A stretch of 64,000 nt of DNA, taken from positions 2,480,001 through 2,544,000 of the forward strand of contig NZ_CP090145.1 in assembly GCF_023008245.1 (NCBI RefSeq). Reading direction: 5' to 3'. The notes under the pieces are model-generated. The model worked only from the letters and a program-made list of their open reading frames with translations, ran no database searches and had not been told where the DNA came from. Of this stretch, positions 63,754 to 64,000 are shown piece by piece; within the stretch, counting starts at the first letter, position 1; every line of letters begins with the position of its first letter. A program made the translations under genes and the position numbers. The DNA is from Flavobacterium sediminilitoris. GTDB lineage: Bacteria > Bacteroidota > Bacteroidia > Flavobacteriales > Flavobacteriaceae.

Positions 63754-64000
63754 TCATACTCTGTTTACGTGGTATGGAAACTCCTCTTCGTAAAATGGAT
63801 ATGGAATACCTAAAATTGAGATTTCATATCCTTCGTCTTTCATACCTGTGATTGCATTTCCAGCGACTCCTTTTATTTCCATTCCATCCTGTCTAAATAC
63901 TTTTAATTCCGACATTACTAGAGTATCAATAAATTCAAATTCTGGATCATCAGTATTTATCACGATTTTGTTTTTTAGGTAATAATCTTTGAAGAATTCG
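63754..64000 (-). CDS. Hypothetical cassette gene, 5' end beyond the window
   Basis: The frame is open to the right edge (EFFKDYYLKNKIVINTDDPE...), so a start before 64000 cannot be fixed; the GTG at 63963 is only a possible start. The visible 3' part encodes LVMSELKVFRQDGMEIKGVA and GYEISILGIPYPFYEEEFPY. Soluble, no family recognised. It is preceded (in gene direction downstream) by R17, showing that the array continues past the window. Confidence 0.55.
   Translation of the reverse strand, partial: EFFKDYYLKNKIVINTDDPEFEFIDTLVMSELKVFRQDGMEIKGVAGNAITGMKDEGYEISILGIPYPFYEEEFPYHVNRV

Noticed and set aside
47899..64000. CRISPR array as an explanation for the spaced repeats
   Set aside because: Repeats are ~131 bp, palindromic, in several families, and the 'spacers' are 300-1,600-bp genes. 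No cas genes are present.
1..64000. tRNA and rRNA genes
   Set aside because: None recognised by eye. Small or unusual RNA genes could be missed without a covariance search.

Overview
The window is chromosomal DNA from a low-GC member of the Flavobacteriaceae (Bacteroidota), most likely Flavobacterium or a close relative. The evidence is type IX secretion (T9SS) substrates with C-terminal sorting domains, a PorP/SprF protein, a GldH-like gliding lipoprotein, a TonB-dependent receptor with an N-terminal carboxypeptidase-regulatory domain, and a promoter of the TTTG/TAnnTTTG type. All functions are read from sequence motifs; no database search was run.

1-31 kb is mostly core genome. It holds the end of a fused B12-dependent acyl-CoA mutase (icmF), a 21-bp tandem array, a T9SS-exported choice-of-anchor I protein, a GldH-like lipoprotein, and a sensor cluster (membrane protein, histidine kinase, LuxR-type regulator). 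Next come a YpfJ-type metallopeptidase, hutI, a CorA transporter, fumC, a TonB receptor, an ArsC-like protein, a CPBP protease, menE, an M1 peptidase, a GreA/B-like factor, an RluA-type synthase with an S41 protease, and an acyl-CoA carboxylase beta subunit.

29-38 kb turns accessory and is all on the + strand: GNAT, Crp/Fnr, DinB, a CocE-type hydrolase, an intradiol dioxygenase fused to a thioredoxin-like domain, VOC, DUF3592 and a lipoprotein-like gene. The last few are separated by two near-identical 131-bp imperfect palindromes. 38-46 kb is a T9SS surface cluster: an FG-GAP protein, a small unknown protein, a 1,270-residue PKD/LamG/HYR adhesin and its PorP/SprF partner, followed by a phosphotransferase. 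46.7-47.9 kb is gene-poor and holds short repeats and a transposase relic.

47.9-64 kb is the most unusual part. About nineteen small genes, many unrecognisable, all lie on the - strand and alternate with imperfect palindromes that are nearly all 130-138 bp long. In the gene direction each palindrome begins YAACA and ends CGTTR, has arms of 18-21 bp, and has an interior that falls into several unrelated families. This is the architecture of an integron cassette array with attC-like sites, although the cores are not canonical and no integrase gene is in the window. Several genes are broken (nonsense, frameshift, chimera, lost lipobox cysteine), as expected for poorly expressed cassettes. The only + strand gene is an IS110-family transposase whose element splits the end of one palindrome. 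The leader upstream of that transposase contains two predicted loops. Their strands match, in order and polarity, both flanks of the insertion and both ends of the element, so it is a strong candidate bridge RNA aimed at the cassette repeat.
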